From: Alphaproteobacteria bacterium
Lineage (GTDB): Bacteria > Myxococcota_A > UBA796 > GCA-2862545
Length of the DNA: 64,000 nt
Reading direction: 5' to 3'
Assembly (NCBI GenBank): GCA_020632875.1
Contig: JACKET010000011.1
Location: forward strand, 62,001 to 126,000
The position numbers were made by a program, and so were the translations under genes. The notes below the pieces were generated by a model. The model saw only the letters and a program-made list of their open reading frames with translations, did not search any database and was not told the origin of the DNA. Within the stretch, counting starts at the first letter, position 1, and each line of letters begins with the position of its first letter. Positions 54,666 through 63,991 of this stretch are shown one piece after another.

Positions 54666-57134
54666 TCAGTCCAGAGCGACCAGGGCGCGGTACGCGGGGT
54701 GGTCGGTGCTGCGGACGGCGGCGACGAATCGGAGCACCGCCTCCCGCGCGTCGTTCGTGAGCAGCTGTCGGACCGGGTCGAGCGGGAGGAACAGCACGAA
54801 CGAGCCGTCCGGCTCCGCCGAGACCGGGGAGCCTGCGGTGATCCACGCCGTGACCCGGCCGACCCGCGCCAGGTCGCGGCCATCTGCGACCCGCCCCACG
54901 TCCGCGCCCATCTGGCCGAGGTGATCGACGAGGCCGTGCAGCGCGGCCTCGGCCTCGGCGGGCCCCGCGCCTCCGAGCTCGCTGCCGGGAGCGGGCGTCG
55001 GGAGGTCGAGCGCGGCATCGAGCGACCGCGCGAGCGCCGTGACCGAAGCCACGAGCATCGAGCCTGGCCGGAGGACCTGCATCACCACACCGAGCGCCGT
55101 GGCGACGCGCTCCGGGTCGACGACCTCGCCGAGCGCGGCACGGACCACCTCGCGATCGAGCAGCGCCGCGTGGTGCACGACGCCCTCGCGGAACCCGATC
55201 TCCGCCGGGCAGGCCTCCAGGGCTTCGTCGAGCAGGGCCAGCCCCGCGCGGAGCCCGTCCTCCCCTCCCCTCCCGAACACCTGGGCCGCAGCGCCGTGGA
55301 CCAGCGCGCTCGCCCGGAGCAGCGGCGAGCACCCCGTGGACCGCGCGAGGGCGACGGCTTCCTCGTGCGCGCCCATCGCGCCCGGGTAGCCGGTCCGGAC
55401 GCGGTGAAGCAGACACGCGTGCACGGCCAGGCTCACCTGGCGGTCGGGCTCGCCGGCGGCGAGACGCACGGCCTCGGCGGCCCACACGCACGCCGGGCCG
55501 TTCTTCTCGGCCCGCAGGAACCACCACCACGCGAGCATCCAGGCGAGGCGCGCCTCGGCGTCGGTGCCCCGCGCGACCGCGATGCCCGCCGTCAGCCACC
55601 GACCGGCCTCCTGCGGGGGCGAGACGCGCAGCAGCGGGAGCAGCCGCAGGAGGATGTCGGGCAGCACGTCGAGGGCCTCGCTGAGCCCCCGCGCGTCAGG
55701 GACCTCCGCGGGATCGGGCGCCGCCTCACCGAGCCCGGGGAACAGGCGCTCGAGGCCGATCGCGAAGTTGGCGAGCAGCCCGGGCGTGACGATCTGCAGG
55801 CGCTCGAAGGCCTCCGGGAAGGTCGAGCGCTCGACGAGGCGGTCGATCAGGAACGGCCCTCCGCGGAACAGCCGCTCGATCGCACCGTCCGACGGAGGCC
55901 CGCACACGCCCACCGCCCACTCCGCGACCTGGAAGCGGTCGCGCTCGAGGCTCGTCTCGACCCGCTGGAGCAGCCACGCATCGGCGAGCTCGTCGAGGAT
56001 GCCGCGCACCTCGTGGTCCGGCCGGTCGAGCACGATGCGCAGGGCCCGCTCGGCGAAGTGGTGGGTGCCGAACACGCCGGCCTCGCGGAGCGCGTGCAGC
56101 GCCTCGGGCCCGAGCGTGCGCGCCACGCTGTCGACGAGCCCGCGCACGAGCGGGTCGCGCGTGCGCCCCTCGGGGTCGACCTCCGCGAGCGCCGCGCGCA
56201 TCGAGGTCGCGAAGTCGGTGAGCGTGCGCAGCCTCGCGCGCTGTAGCCCCGTGGCCGCGAGCCGCGCCGAGAGCGGCAGCCCGCCGAGCACCTGGAGCAG
56301 GGCGTCGGTGCCCTCGGGGTCGCGCGCGAAGCGCTCCTCCCCGGCGATGCCCCCGAGCAGGTCGAGGATCCGCTCCCGCGGCCACGGATGGAGCGCCACC
56401 CGCACTCCGTCCAGGGAATCGGCCACCCAGCGGCGGCTCGTGGTGACGACGACGCGCGCGGACGCGTCGCCCACGAACGCGAGGTGCGTCGCGGGGTCGA
56501 GCAGGCCGTCGAGCACGAGGAGCCGCCTCCCGCGCCAGAAGTGCACCGCGAACGCCTGCTCGAAGGCCTCGGGTGCGACCAGCCCGGGATCGGGGAGCCG
56601 CTCGCGGAAGCCCAGGCAGTCGGCGATCTCGAGCTGGACGGCGTGCAGCCGCGCCGCCGTGTCGAGCCGGTCGGCCGCCACCCACACCGCACCGTCGGGG
56701 AACGACCGCTCCACGTCGGACAGCACGCGACGGACGAGCGCGGACTTCCCGATGCCGTCGGGCCCCTCGACGCACACGACCGCGATGGACCCGTCCTGGA
56801 GGGCCTCGCGGAGGGCATCCTCCTCGGGGACGGGGAGCCACGACTCGCGGCTCCGCACCGGGGCGAGGCCGCTCGCTTCGAGCTTCTCGCGGACCAGACG
56901 CGACGAGGGCTTGCAGACCTCGAGGTACGCGAGCCCCAACACGGAGGCGAGGAGGCGCGCGGTGTCGGGCGACACCGGCTCGCCGTTCTCGGCTCCCCGC
57001 ACGGTGCGGGCCCCGAGCCGGGCGAGGTCGGCCACGGCAGACTGCGAGAGACCGAGGTCCGAACGCCTCTCTCGAAGGAGGTCTCCGTCGAGCAGCACGC
57101 CTTCGGGTCTGCCGCGCTTCGGCCCGTTGCCCAT
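54666..57134 (-). CDS. XRE-type HTH regulator with NB-ARC (STAND) ATPase domain
   Basis: An 822-residue protein. Residues about 15-70 form an XRE helix-turn-helix (L-G-L-S-Q-S-A-V-A-D-L-A-R-L-G-A-R-T-V). An NB-ARC-like ATPase follows: Walker A G-P-D-G-I-G-K-S (124-131), Walker B R-L-L-V-L-D-G-L (about 200), a V-V-V-T-T-S-R segment and G-G-L-P-L-S-A-R matching the GLPL motif. The C-terminal about 450 residues are helical, TPR-like, and probably sense a ligand. STAND proteins act as signal-triggered switches in regulation or defence; the HTH favours regulation. ATG 57134 follows GGGAGG and a GATAAT box at 57154-57159; ATGs at 57155 and 57179 would overlap that box. Confidence 0.85.
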   Translation of the reverse strand: MGNGPKRGRPEGVLLDGDLLRERRSDLGLSQSAVADLARLGARTVRGAENGEPVSPDTARLLASVLGLAYLEVCKPSSRLVREKLEASGLAPVRSRESWLPVPEEDALREALQDGSIAVVCVEGPDGIGKSALVRRVLSDVERSFPDGAVWVAADRLDTAARLHAVQLEIADCLGFRERLPDPGLVAPEAFEQAFAVHFWRGRRLLVLDGLLDPATHLAFVGDASARVVVTTSRRWVADSLDGVRVALHPWPRERILDLLGGIAGEERFARDPEGTDALLQVLGGLPLSARLAATGLQRARLRTLTDFATSMRAALAEVDPEGRTRDPLVRGLVDSVARTLGPEALHALREAGVFGTHHFAERALRIVLDRPDHEVRGILDELADAWLLQRVETSLERDRFQVAEWAVGVCGPPSDGAIERLFRGGPFLIDRLVERSTFPEAFERLQIVTPGLLANFAIGLERLFPGLGEAAPDPAEVPDARGLSEALDVLPDILLRLLPLLRVSPPQEAGRWLTAGIAVARGTDAEARLAWMLAWWWFLRAEKNGPACVWAAEAVRLAAGEPDRQVSLAVHACLLHRVRTGYPGAMGAHEEAVALARSTGCSPLLRASALVHGAAAQVFGRGGEDGLRAGLALLDEALEACPAEIGFREGVVHHAALLDREVVRAALGEVVDPERVATALGVVMQVLRPGSMLVASVTALARSLDAALDLPTPAPGSELGGAGPAEAEAALHGLVDHLGQMGADVGRVADGRDLARVGRVTAWITAGSPVSAEPDGSFVLFLPLDPVRQLLTNDAREAVLRFVAAVRSTDHPAYRALVALD

Positions 57135-57153
57135 GGTCCTCCCGCCGGAGCCC

Positions 57154-57159
57154 ATTATC
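57154..57159 (-). promoter_or_regulatory. Candidate -10 box for the HTH-NB-ARC gene
   Basis: GATAAT on the minus strand (five of six matches to TATAAT), 19 bases upstream of the chosen ATG at 57134. It supports the shorter start for that gene. Confidence 0.4.
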
Positions 57160-57240
57160 CCGCCTATTTCCCGCCGCATTCTCGCCGGGACCGAACATCG
57201 GCGAACGACCTACCTTCTGTGGGCAAACACGAGGGAGGAG

Positions 57241-57261
57241 TCAGCGGCCTCAGGCCGCTGA
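57241..57261. promoter_or_regulatory. 21-bp perfect palindrome, candidate operator
   Basis: Two exact 10-bp half-sites (TCAGCGGCCT and its complement) flank a single central C in the divergent interval between the HTH-NB-ARC gene and the giant lipoprotein gene, 34 bases before the latter's ATG. Size and position suit a dimeric HTH protein. As RNA it would also form a tight hairpin in the lipoprotein leader. Confidence 0.5.
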
Positions 57262-57294
57262 AGGCTCCCGATCGCCTGAGCCAAGGAGCGCCCC

Positions 57295-60200
57295 ATGCCC
57301 CGCAACACCCTCCTCGCCCTGGTCCTCGCCCTCGCGGCCTGTACCCCGAGCACCGAGCCGACCGACACCGACACCGAGACGGACGCCGACACCGACGCCG
57401 ACGCGGATGCCGACACCGACACCGACACGGATGCCGACTCCGACGCCGACACCGATGCGGATGCCGACACCGACGCCGATTCCGACGCGGATACCGACGC
57501 CGATGCCGATGCCGATTCGGATGCCGACGCAGACGCCGACACCGACGCGGACACCGACGCCGACACCGACCCGGCCCCGGAGTGCGGCGACGGCAACGTC
57601 GACCCCGACGAGCAGTGCGACGAGGGCATCTCGAACGGCCCGAGCCCCGCGGAGTGCTCCGAGGCGTGCGCCTGGAACGACGTGCTCACGTGCGCCTCGG
57701 TGCAGACGGTCGCCCTCGACACCACGACGCCGCAGCCGGACGGCGCGTTCCACATCGATGGCGCGTTCTCCGGGACCACCGGGCTCTCGACCACGTGTGG
57801 CGGGACCGTCGCCCAGGACGTGGCCGTGACCTTCGTGCTGCCGACGGACGGGACGTTCCTCGTGAGCACGGCGAACGCCCACACGAACCGCCCCACCGCG
57901 CTGTCCATCCGCCCCGAGTGCGACGATCGGACCGAAGCGGAGTGCGCGGTCGACAACGCCGCCACGGCGCTCGGCGCGCAGGCCGTCATCCGCGACGGCC
58001 TCGCGGGCGACACGTGGACGGCGGTCGTCCAGAACCTCGGCGACGCCGACGGGTTCTGGCATCTCTCAGTGGCCGGGATCGACGGCACCGCCGGGCTCGG
58101 TGAGACCTGCGACGCCGCGACGCCCTGCGAGGACGGCACGTGCACCGTCGGCGTCTGCATCGCCCACGAGGCCCCCGTGATCGACGCCGCGGATCTCGAC
58201 CAGATCTCCACCTGGCAGATCCGCGCGACGCTCGAGGGCTCGGATGCGAACCGCGACGCGAAGCGCGTGCTGCTCACCTCGCTGGTCGACGAGTACGCGC
58301 AGGTCTGGGGCGACGACCCCGACGAAGCGCCGATCGACGCCCGCGCCACCTTCTCGTGGACCGGCTCCGCTTTCGAAGCGCGGTTCGACACGACCTTCGA
58401 CGTGCTGGAGCTCCCGTTCTACGAGATCGTGAGCGCCGAAGCCGTCGTGGTGGACGCCCGGGGCGAGGCCTCCGCGCCCTTCACCCTCACCTGGCCCCAG
58501 CAGGTGTCGAACGAGAGCATGGAGCTCATCGGGGACGCCTGCGACATGTGCGTCGACTGCGACGGCAACAACGCCGGCTACCCGCGCTACTGCAACCCGA
58601 ACACCCATGAGGATCCCCGCGATCCGTCGATCGAGCTCCCCGGGCTCGTGTGTACCTGGGACGACTTCGGCCTCGACACGGCGCACTGCCAGGACCGGAA
58701 CCTCAACGAGCCGCCCATCGCGGCGTCCGCGACGATGTACTGGGAGGGCACCGACGCGCGCCTCTCGTTCGCCGGCCGCGACCTCGCGCACTCGAGCGGG
58801 ATGTCCGTGCTCGTCGACGTGGTGTACGACGACGGCACCGTGCAGGCGCTGCCTTCGCGGTTCACGGCCGTGAGCTGGAGCCACGGTCGCTTCGAGGGCA
58901 GCGTCGCCCTCGACGTGGACGACATCGCGCCGGGGGTCGACCGCCTCGACGTGTGGCTGCAGGACAACAACACGCCGAAGCAGACCTCGACGACGCCCGC
59001 GACGGCCACGTGGGTCGAGTACGTCCCGCCGGTCCCGGTGGGCGCGGGCGAGGCCTGCGATCCGCAGGGCTGGGACACCGTCTGCCCGATGACCACCGTG
59101 TGCAGCCCCACGCTGTCGGGCGTCCCCGGCTGCTCGCCCTCGCTGAACCCCATCCTCGTGGACGTTTCGGGGACCTACGCGAGCGGCTTCTTCCCGTCCC
59201 TCACGCTCGACTTCACCGGGCTGGACGAGAACGCCGACTGGAGCTCCATCCAGGTCCGCAAGCCGGGTGCCCTGCCCTCCGCGGGCCCGGCCCACGCGAC
59301 GTTCGACCGGCCCGGCTGGGACCCCGATCCCTCCGGCCAGACCCTCTACACCGGCGCGTCGGTCGTGCTCGGCAACGTGTCGTGGCTGAACCAGGTGTGG
59401 CTCGAGGACAGCGACGGGAACGCCTCGAACCTCGAGGTCGTCGCCGGCATCCCCACGCCGCTCGGCGCCGGCGAGACGTGCTCCACGGGCGTCTGCAACT
59501 TCTTCGGCTGCCAGCCGCCCGCGGAGTACTGCGACGTGTCCGCCGGCCTCACCTGCAGCAACCGCGACGCCGTGACGGTCTGCGAGACCGCCGAGCCGCC
59601 GACGCTCGACGAGATCGTCGTGAGCCGCACCGGGAACACCACGTTCCGCGTGGACTTCACGGGCACCGACGCCAACGGCGACGCCGTGAACGCCCGCCTC
59701 GTGCAGCTCGAGGACACCGCGCTCACCACGCCGTACGTCGCGCTCGACTTCACGGCGCCCATCGGCGGCGCCACGGAGTTCGCGAGCGGGTTCGACGGCG
59801 ACATCGAGGACCCCGAGGCCGAGGTGACCATCGAGGTCACCGTCGAGGACTGGGCCTTCCAGGAGTCGAACGTCGTCATCGCCGACGTGCCCCCCCTCCG
59901 CATGGCGGGCGACCAGTGCTCCGGCGACGACCTCGTCGACCGCTGCCAGGACGGCTCGGACTGCCTGGACGGCACGTGCTTCGCGTACCCGCCGTCCCTC
60001 GCCGCCGCGACGATCGAGTGGGACGCGAACCGCCGCGACGCCACCGTCGTGGTGACGGGCTTCGACGACCACACGGGCGTCGACCTCGACCTCCGCCGCG
60101 CCATCGTCACGGTCGGCGGGCACGTCATCGAGGACACGCTGTCGCGCTACGACGTGACGTGGACGGGCAACGAGTTCCGGTTCGAGATCGAGGTCCCGGA

Positions 60201-60801
60201 CCTCGGGCTCGGCGACCTGGACGACGAGCTCCTGCTCGGGGTCGAGGTGATCGATGTGGGCGGCTTCAGCGACGACGGGCTGTGGCTCGTCACGCCCCAC
60301 CGCGGCCTGGGTGCGACGTGTGACGCGACCGGCACGACCGACGCCTGCCACGCCGGGCTGTTCTGCGACGCGGGGACGTGTGTGGTCGACCCCGTCGACC
60401 CCTGCGCCGGCGTGCCCGTGGTGCCGCTCACCGGCAACGCGGTGACCGTGAACACGAGCACCGGCACCCGCCTCGACGCCTGGCCCGCCTACGCGACCTG
60501 CGGCGGCACCACGGCGCCGAACGGCAACGAGGTGGCCATCGACTACACCGCGACCCAGGACGGCATCCTCGTCATAACGGCGACCGATTCGCCGACCGAC
60601 GGCACCGTCGCCCACGCCCACATCTACGCGCGGATCGGCGAGTGCGCGGCCTACGACGCCGTCGAGGCCTGCGCGAACGACGGGCTCGGTGCGAACGAGG
60701 CCAGCCTGCCGGTGCTCGCCGGCGACCGGGTGTTCATCACCATCGACGGAGGCACCTGGCCCTCGGGTGCGCCGGTCGACGTGACCGTCTCGTACCTCTG
60801 A
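57295..60801 (+). CDS. Giant Asp-spacer lipoprotein with DUF4215-type Cys-rich repeat
   Basis: A 1168-residue lipoprotein (M-P-R-N-T-L-L-A-L-V-L-A-L-A-A-C16). An Asp-X spacer of about 75 residues is followed by C-G-D-G-N-V-D-P-D-E-Q-C-D-E-G, the Cys-rich signature of DUF4215 repeats common in myxobacterial surface proteins. The remaining about 1000 residues are beta-rich with repeated short Cys modules (G-E-T-C...C-E-D-G-T-C, G-D-Q-C...C-L-D-G-T-C) that alternate with Ig-like or cadherin-like segments (R-V-D-F-T-G-T-D-A-N-G-D). It looks like an extended extracellular binding protein. AAGGAG precedes the ATG. It is divergent from the HTH-NB-ARC gene, which may control it. Confidence 0.85.
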   Translation: MPRNTLLALVLALAACTPSTEPTDTDTETDADTDADADADTDTDTDADSDADTDADADTDADSDADTDADADADSDADADADTDADTDADTDPAPECGDGNVDPDEQCDEGISNGPSPAECSEACAWNDVLTCASVQTVALDTTTPQPDGAFHIDGAFSGTTGLSTTCGGTVAQDVAVTFVLPTDGTFLVSTANAHTNRPTALSIRPECDDRTEAECAVDNAATALGAQAVIRDGLAGDTWTAVVQNLGDADGFWHLSVAGIDGTAGLGETCDAATPCEDGTCTVGVCIAHEAPVIDAADLDQISTWQIRATLEGSDANRDAKRVLLTSLVDEYAQVWGDDPDEAPIDARATFSWTGSAFEARFDTTFDVLELPFYEIVSAEAVVVDARGEASAPFTLTWPQQVSNESMELIGDACDMCVDCDGNNAGYPRYCNPNTHEDPRDPSIELPGLVCTWDDFGLDTAHCQDRNLNEPPIAASATMYWEGTDARLSFAGRDLAHSSGMSVLVDVVYDDGTVQALPSRFTAVSWSHGRFEGSVALDVDDIAPGVDRLDVWLQDNNTPKQTSTTPATATWVEYVPPVPVGAGEACDPQGWDTVCPMTTVCSPTLSGVPGCSPSLNPILVDVSGTYASGFFPSLTLDFTGLDENADWSSIQVRKPGALPSAGPAHATFDRPGWDPDPSGQTLYTGASVVLGNVSWLNQVWLEDSDGNASNLEVVAGIPTPLGAGETCSTGVCNFFGCQPPAEYCDVSAGLTCSNRDAVTVCETAEPPTLDEIVVSRTGNTTFRVDFTGTDANGDAVNARLVQLEDTALTTPYVALDFTAPIGGATEFASGFDGDIEDPEAEVTIEVTVEDWAFQESNVVIADVPPLRMAGDQCSGDDLVDRCQDGSDCLDGTCFAYPPSLAAATIEWDANRRDATVVVTGFDDHTGVDLDLRRAIVTVGGHVIEDTLSRYDVTWTGNEFRFEIEVPDLGLGDLDDELLLGVEVIDVGGFSDDGLWLVTPHRGLGATCDATGTTDACHAGLFCDAGTCVVDPVDPCAGVPVVPLTGNAVTVNTSTGTRLDAWPAYATCGGTTAPNGNEVAIDYTATQDGILVITATDSPTDGTVAHAHIYARIGECAAYDAVEACANDGLGANEASLPVLAGDRVFITIDGGTWPSGAPVDVTVSYL
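57361..57576 (+). repeat. Low-complexity Asp-X coding repeat
   Basis: About 215 bases of GAC/GAT-NNN repeat coding for the membrane-proximal spacer of the giant lipoprotein, rich in D-A and D-T pairs. Confidence 0.85.
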
Positions 60802-60817
60802 GTCGGCTCCGGAGTAT

Positions 60818-63016
60818 TCAGGGCGCCTCGAGCTCCACGTCCTCGACGTGGAGCTCGTCGTCGTCCGAGATGCGGACGACGCGGGCCACGTGGCTCCGCA
60901 GCAGGGCGATGCTCGACCGGTCCGTCACGCGGAGCCCGGCTTCGACGGGCTCCCTCCCCTCCCGGAGCCACCAGAACCCCTGCGATTCGCGGGCGAGGAT
61001 CCAGCCGTCGACCTCGGCGAACCACGACGGACGCCACTCGGCCGGCAGCCTCCACTCCCCCGCGGGCGAGCCGTCCGCCCACCGCCACGCCTTCACGAGC
61101 CCCTTGTTCCCGCCCGCCACGATGCGGTCTCCGAGCCGGACGACGTGCCACACGGCCGCACCGGCATCGAGCTCCTGCACGGGCCCCTTCCCGAGGGGCC
61201 GCAGCACGACCGCATTGCCCTTGCTGACCGCGATGCGCCCGTCCGGCAGCACCGCGGCGGCGTTCGTCACGCGCTCGAGCTGCGTTCCCTCGGCGGTCGC
61301 GGTGTCGTACAGCACGAGCGGCGGCCAGCTGACGACGTGCCCGTCGTCCACCCACTCCATGCCCATGATCGAGCCCTTCGTGTGGAGCCGCTGGGCGATG
61401 GCCCCCGCGTCCACGTCCCAGATCGTGAGGTGGTGCCCTCCCCAGCTGCGGACGAGCAGCCGGGCGCCATCGGGCGACCACTGGAGGAAACCCGGCGCGT
61501 CGATGTCGCGCAGCTCCCGCGTCGCGCCCGACGCGAGCTCGACGACGCGAACCGCCCCCGCACAGGCCATCGCCACGCGCGTGCCGTCTCGCGAGACGTC
61601 GATGGCGCTCAACCGCGGCTTCCACTCGCGCGGCGGGGCGACGTTGCGGATCGACGCGATGCCGCGCCACTTCTCGAGGTCGGCGGGCGTGGGTGCGAAG
61701 CCCCGGGTGGGCTCGACCGAGATCGCCGTGACCGAGAGCTGGGCGAGCACGGCCGGGATGTCGACCGTGACCTTCTTCCCGGTGCCGCGGATCAGGAGGT
61801 CGGTGAGCCCCTTCGCGGTGCGCCGGAACACGAGCTGGAGCCCCTGGCGCCAGAGGTCGAAGGTGAACGACTCGATGCCGTGTGCGGCGGCCTGCTCGAC
61901 GGCCCCCACCACCAGATCCGACAGGCCGAGGTGCTTCACCCGGGCCATGAGCGGGACGCGCCACAGCGGTGCGTCGGCGTCGAGCGGCACGGAGCGATCG
62001 ATCCACAGCGTGTGCAGGTGCGGCAGGTTCCGGATCGCTGCGAGCAGATCCCAGGTCTCGACCCGGTCGAGCGCGACCTCGATCGCTTCGATTCCCCAGG
62101 GCTCTTCGACCGCTGCCAGGTTCGCGAGCCCGCCGGCGTGGAGGCCTCGCACGATGCGCAGCCCGCGGAAGGCCGGCCCGACCCACTCGGTCGAGCGCTG
62201 CTTCACGACATCGTGCTCGCCCGTCATGCCCTGGATCTCCACGAGCGTGGCCCAGGCGGGGTGGTGGCCGTGCTCCGCCACGTCGCGCGGCTGCTTGAAC
62301 GCGGTGACCGCGCGCGCGGGGAAGCCCCGCTCGAACACGACGTCCTTCCGCAGCATGGGCTCGAGCGGGCCGAGCCACTCGCGCTCGTGGCCCTTCAGGA
62401 GCTTCGCCGCCTCTTTCTCCTCGCCGCGGAGCTGGAGGGTGATGAACTCGCCGCGCGGGTCGTCGCGCTCGGTGAGCCAGTCGGCGTAGATCTGGCGGGG
62501 CGCGTCGTCTTCGGGATGGGCGTAGATGGCCGCGAGCAGGGCCTCTTCGTTGGTCTCGGTGGGCTCCTCGTAGAGCGCGAGCAGCTCGGCCAGCCCGTCG
62601 GGCGCCTCGGGAACGTCGCCTTCGATGCGCTCGATCGCGTTCGCCATCCGGCGCTCGAACCAGCCGCGGATGCGCTCGCGGACCGCGAAGGTCCCGAAGT
62701 CGACGTGCTTGAAGCGCGGATCGGACAGGCCCTCGAAGAAGACCTCCCAGAAGGGCTTGCTCGAGTCGGACGTGAACGGGAGCGCGGCCAGCACGGCCGC
62801 CTGGGCCGCGGCCACGCGGGGATCGTCGCGGCGGCGCAGATCCCGCGCCCAGCGCTCGGCGTCGGCCAGGCGCTTCGCGTCGAGCGGATAGTCCTGCGGG
62901 TCGAGCTTCAGCAACAGGTCGGCGATGGCCGGGTGCGGTCGCTCGCGGAACGCCGCCTCGAGCAGCGGAATCCGCTCGGCATCCGACTTCGCGGCGATCG
63001 CGGCTCGAACGCTCAT
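60818..63016 (-). CDS. TIGR02996-domain protein with WD40-like C-terminus
   Basis: A 732-residue soluble protein. Around residues 160-200 is the 'repeat-companion' motif found in myxobacterial and planctomycete proteins (A-I-Y-A-H-P-E-D-D-A-P-R-Q-I-Y-A-D-W-L, then D-P-R-G-E-F-I). A middle section has leucine-rich-like spacing. The C-terminal about 280 residues show WD40-type repeats (A-I-D-V-S-R-D-G-T-R-V-A, L-Q-W-S-P-D-G-A-R-L-L-V, L-T-I-W-D-V-D-A-G). It probably serves as a scaffold. It begins seven bases after the kinase stop, so it is likely the kinase's partner or substrate. Confidence 0.85.
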   Translation of the reverse strand: MSVRAAIAAKSDAERIPLLEAAFRERPHPAIADLLLKLDPQDYPLDAKRLADAERWARDLRRRDDPRVAAAQAAVLAALPFTSDSSKPFWEVFFEGLSDPRFKHVDFGTFAVRERIRGWFERRMANAIERIEGDVPEAPDGLAELLALYEEPTETNEEALLAAIYAHPEDDAPRQIYADWLTERDDPRGEFITLQLRGEEKEAAKLLKGHEREWLGPLEPMLRKDVVFERGFPARAVTAFKQPRDVAEHGHHPAWATLVEIQGMTGEHDVVKQRSTEWVGPAFRGLRIVRGLHAGGLANLAAVEEPWGIEAIEVALDRVETWDLLAAIRNLPHLHTLWIDRSVPLDADAPLWRVPLMARVKHLGLSDLVVGAVEQAAAHGIESFTFDLWRQGLQLVFRRTAKGLTDLLIRGTGKKVTVDIPAVLAQLSVTAISVEPTRGFAPTPADLEKWRGIASIRNVAPPREWKPRLSAIDVSRDGTRVAMACAGAVRVVELASGATRELRDIDAPGFLQWSPDGARLLVRSWGGHHLTIWDVDAGAIAQRLHTKGSIMGMEWVDDGHVVSWPPLVLYDTATAEGTQLERVTNAAAVLPDGRIAVSKGNAVVLRPLGKGPVQELDAGAAVWHVVRLGDRIVAGGNKGLVKAWRWADGSPAGEWRLPAEWRPSWFAEVDGWILARESQGFWWLREGREPVEAGLRVTDRSSIALLRSHVARVVRISDDDELHVEDVELEAP
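60830..60856. terminator. Candidate hairpin between convergent genes
   Basis: GAGCTCCACGT at 60830-60840 pairs exactly with 60846-60856 around a five-base loop. It lies 28 bases after the giant lipoprotein stop, inside the 3' end of the convergent WD40 gene, where it also encodes Val-Glu-Asp repeats. There is no T-run, so termination is uncertain. Confidence 0.35.
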
Positions 63017-63023
63017 CCCGGCC

Positions 63024-63860
63024 TCAGATCGTGATCTCGAGCGCCTCGAGGACCTCGTCGGCATCCGCGGGACGCTGATCGGGGTCTTTCGCGAGGAGCT
63101 TCATGACGATGGCATCCATCCACTCCGGGACGTCGCCGTTGCGGCTCGACGGCCTGGGAGCCGGCGTCTCGACGTGCTTCTCGAGGATCTCGAACGGCTT
63201 TCCGGTGAACGGGGGCTCGCCGACGAGCATCTCCCACATCAGGATGCCGAGGCTGTAGAGGTCGGAGCGGGCGTCGATGCGGTACTCGTCGATGTACTCG
63301 GGCGCCATGTAGCGGGGGTCGCCGATGTGCACGCCGACCTGGGTGAGCTTGCCGTCTTCTTTGCGCGCGAGGCCGAAGTCGAGGATCTTCACCACGTCGG
63401 GGATGCCGTCGATGGCGCAGACCATGATGTTCGAGCTGCGAAGGTCGCGGTGGATGATGCCGTGCTGGTGGGCCGCCCCGAGGCCCGCGGCGATCTGCGC
63501 GGCGAGGTGGGCGACGCGGGGCACGGGCAGGGTCTTCTGCTCTTCGAGCATCTCTTCGAGCGTGTCGCCCTCGAGGTACTCGGTGACGAGGAAGGGCTGC
63601 CCGGTGTCGAGGTCGCCGGACGCCAGCACGCGGAGGGTGTTGACGTGGTCGATGGTGCGGCTGACCTCGAGCTCCTGGCGGAACCGCTGCACGACCTCGG
63701 CGTCACCGAGCGCGCCGGGGTCGAGGAGCTTGATCGAGACGCGCTGGTCGTCTTCGACGCGACGGCCGACGTAGACGTCGCCCATGGCGCCCTGGCGCAG
63801 GAAGCCGGTGACCTTGAAGGCGCCGCCGCCGATGACGCTGCCGGTGATGGGATTGCTCAT
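63024..63860 (-). CDS. Hanks-type Ser/Thr kinase with HRDLR catalytic loop
   Basis: A 278-residue soluble kinase. The Gly-rich loop is degenerate (L-R-Q-G-A-M-G-D-V-Y). The invariant Lys is in V-S-I-K-L. The catalytic loop reads H-R-D-L-R-S-S-N, with Arg replacing the usual Lys. D-F-G and D-P-R-Y-M-A-P-E are normal. The catalytic Asp and Asn are present, so it may still be active; a lowered rate is possible. There is no membrane segment or sensor domain. It is co-transcribed with the TIGR02996/WD40 protein seven bases downstream. Confidence 0.9.
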   Translation of the reverse strand: MSNPITGSVIGGGAFKVTGFLRQGAMGDVYVGRRVEDDQRVSIKLLDPGALGDAEVVQRFRQELEVSRTIDHVNTLRVLASGDLDTGQPFLVTEYLEGDTLEEMLEEQKTLPVPRVAHLAAQIAAGLGAAHQHGIIHRDLRSSNIMVCAIDGIPDVVKILDFGLARKEDGKLTQVGVHIGDPRYMAPEYIDEYRIDARSDLYSLGILMWEMLVGEPPFTGKPFEILEKHVETPAPRPSSRNGDVPEWMDAIVMKLLAKDPDQRPADADEVLEALEITI

Positions 63861-63964
63861 GGGCGTAGCCTACCCGCCGCGGGGGGGCGCGCGGCAAGGG
63901 TGCGGGGAATTCCATCCCGAGGATCCGCGCGGATCGTGTGCTAAGCTCGTTCCAGGAGGCCGCG

Positions 63965-63991
63965 ATGCGCCGACTGACCGAGCTCATCTGA
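63965..63991 (+). other. Possible eight-codon leader ORF at window edge
   Basis: ATG followed by seven sense codons and TGA (M-R-R-L-T-E-L-I), with AGGAGG at 63954-63959 five bases upstream. It sits in the region divergent from the kinase. The good Shine-Dalgarno sequence suggests translation begins here, but with only nine bases left in the window it cannot be told whether this is a leader peptide, an error-shortened gene start or chance. Confidence 0.2.

Noticed and set aside
54666..57134. Anti-phage defence island around the NB-ARC protein
   Set aside because: No effector domain (nuclease, TIR, pore) is fused, and no other defence gene is adjacent. The HTH domain and palindrome favour gene regulation.
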